From the NCBI GenBank assembly GCA_964631945.1, contig CAZWAY010000001.1:62001-126000 (forward strand): a DNA stretch of 64,000 bases. The letters run 5' to 3'. Origin of the DNA: JABFRZ01 sp964631945 (GTDB lineage: Bacteria > Planctomycetota > UBA1135 > GCA-002686595). Below, in pieces: positions 63,522 to 64,000 of this stretch (position 1 is the first letter of the stretch; every line of letters begins with the position of its first letter). Made by a program: the position numbers and the translations under genes. The notes beneath the pieces were generated by a model that saw only the letters and a list, made by a program, of their open reading frames with translations, was not told the DNA's origin and did no database searches.

Positions 63522-64000
63522 GTGAGCTACCGCGTCACGATCCCCGACGAGGGCTACTTCCGCGAGCTCGTCAAGTGCCAGAGCGCGTGCCCGGTCGGGA
63601 CCGACGCGCGCGGCTACGTGCGCGCGATCGCGGAGGGTGACTACGAGAAGGCGTACCTGATCGCGCGCGGGCCGAACCCGCTGGCCTCGATCTGCGGGCG
63701 CGTGTGCGGGGCGCCGTGCGAGGCGGCCTGCCGGCGCGGCGCGCTCGATCGGCCGGTGTCGATCCGCGCGCTCAAGCGCACGGCCACCGAGCGCTTCGGC
63801 AGCGAGAGCGGGCGCTTCGAGCCGCTGGCGATCCTGGAGCGCGTGCTCGGGCTGCCGGCGGCCGAGCACGCCTGCGAAGGTGGCGAGGAGCTGCGCTCGC
63901 TGCGCGAACGCCTGGGGCTCCTGAGGCCGGGCGAGCAGCGCGGCGAGCGCGCGCGGCGCGTCGCCATCATCGGCTCGGGCCCGGCGGGCCTGGCCTGCGC
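63522..64000 (+). CDS. GltD-like FAD/NAD(P) oxidoreductase, 5' part (runs off the window)
   Basis: The frame is open from GTG 63522 to the edge (159 codons). The N-terminal iron-sulfur domain is seen: KCQSACPVGTDARGYVRAIA, then ASICGRVCGAPCEAACRRG, giving Cys positions for [4Fe-4S] clusters, as in the small subunit of glutamate synthase and related NADPH-linked flavoproteins. ARRVAIIGSGPAGLAC at the end is the FAD-binding Rossmann start. GTG is chosen because the family starts close to YFRELVKCQ. Likely an electron-transfer subunit; partners lie outside the window. An operator at 63474 suggests Crp/Fnr-type control. Confidence 0.87.
   Translation, partial: MSYRVTIPDEGYFRELVKCQSACPVGTDARGYVRAIAEGDYEKAYLIARGPNPLASICGRVCGAPCEAACRRGALDRPVSIRALKRTATERFGSESGRFEPLAILERVLGLPAAEHACEGGEELRSLRERLGLLRPGEQRGERARRVAIIGSGPAGLAC

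Overview
The window is very GC-rich DNA (about 70% by eye), densely coded on both strands, from a Gram-negative bacterium. No rRNA, tRNA, transposase or CRISPR array is visible. The gene mix points to a free-living heterotroph of the Planctomycetota type: many secreted or lipoprotein beta-propeller/FG-GAP proteins, CRTAC1/UnbV-like proteins, a TPR-CHAT protein, a TMTC-like TPR membrane protein and a FIMAH-domain protein. That placement is an inference from gene content, not a phylogenetic result.

Layout. 1-7.4 kb: a TPR-CHAT protein running off the left edge, a lipoprotein M3 peptidase, an exported protein of unknown function and a DoxX protein. 7.4-19.9 kb: two large repeat proteins, a truncated glutamate dehydrogenase next to an MNT/HEPN toxin-antitoxin pair, a stand-alone molybdopterin oxidoreductase, a small membrane protein, a FIMAH protein and a HAF-repeat protein. 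20.2-32.5 kb: a YfhO-like membrane protein, two FG-GAP paralogues, a metallophosphoesterase, a DUF5829-like protein, and a lipoprotein prolyl oligopeptidase lying between a complete DUF1801 gene and a broken copy of its 5' end. 32.7-46.6 kb: an orphan DGQHR protein, a shortened MddA-like methyltransferase, a DUF3568-like lipoprotein, a PiT/DUF47 phosphate pair, an asparagine-synthase-like protein, a DUF4382-like lipoprotein, a thioredoxin-like two-gene operon, YjbQ, class I aldolase and a CASTOR/POLLUX-like channel. 46.7-55.4 kb: a porin, a vanadium-haloperoxidase-like lipoprotein, a carboxypeptidase-regulatory-like protein, a TMTC-like protein, a 33-residue Lys-rich protein, a universal stress protein and a cysteine-synthase-family enzyme. 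55.4-64 kb: two divergent UnbV/FG-GAP lipoproteins, a Crp/Fnr regulator, a hemerythrin-like protein and the start of a GltD-like flavoprotein.

The most unusual signal is in-frame UGA in two genes for exported, thioredoxin-related proteins. The CRTAC1/UnbV-TlpA gene (58943-61837) has one internal UGA at 60731, with homologous protein on both sides. A second gene (40880-41857) has two consecutive UGA codons just after its signal peptide. In both, a hairpin whose apical loop starts with G begins its loop 16-18 bases after the UGA, the geometry expected of a bacterial SECIS. These are candidate selenoproteins, the first much stronger than the second.

The right end looks like a small regulon. Two copies of TTGACATCGGTCAA, a Crp/Fnr/Dnr-type palindrome within 22 identical bases, lie upstream of the hemerythrin gene and of the flavoprotein gene, immediately after a Crp/Fnr-family gene.
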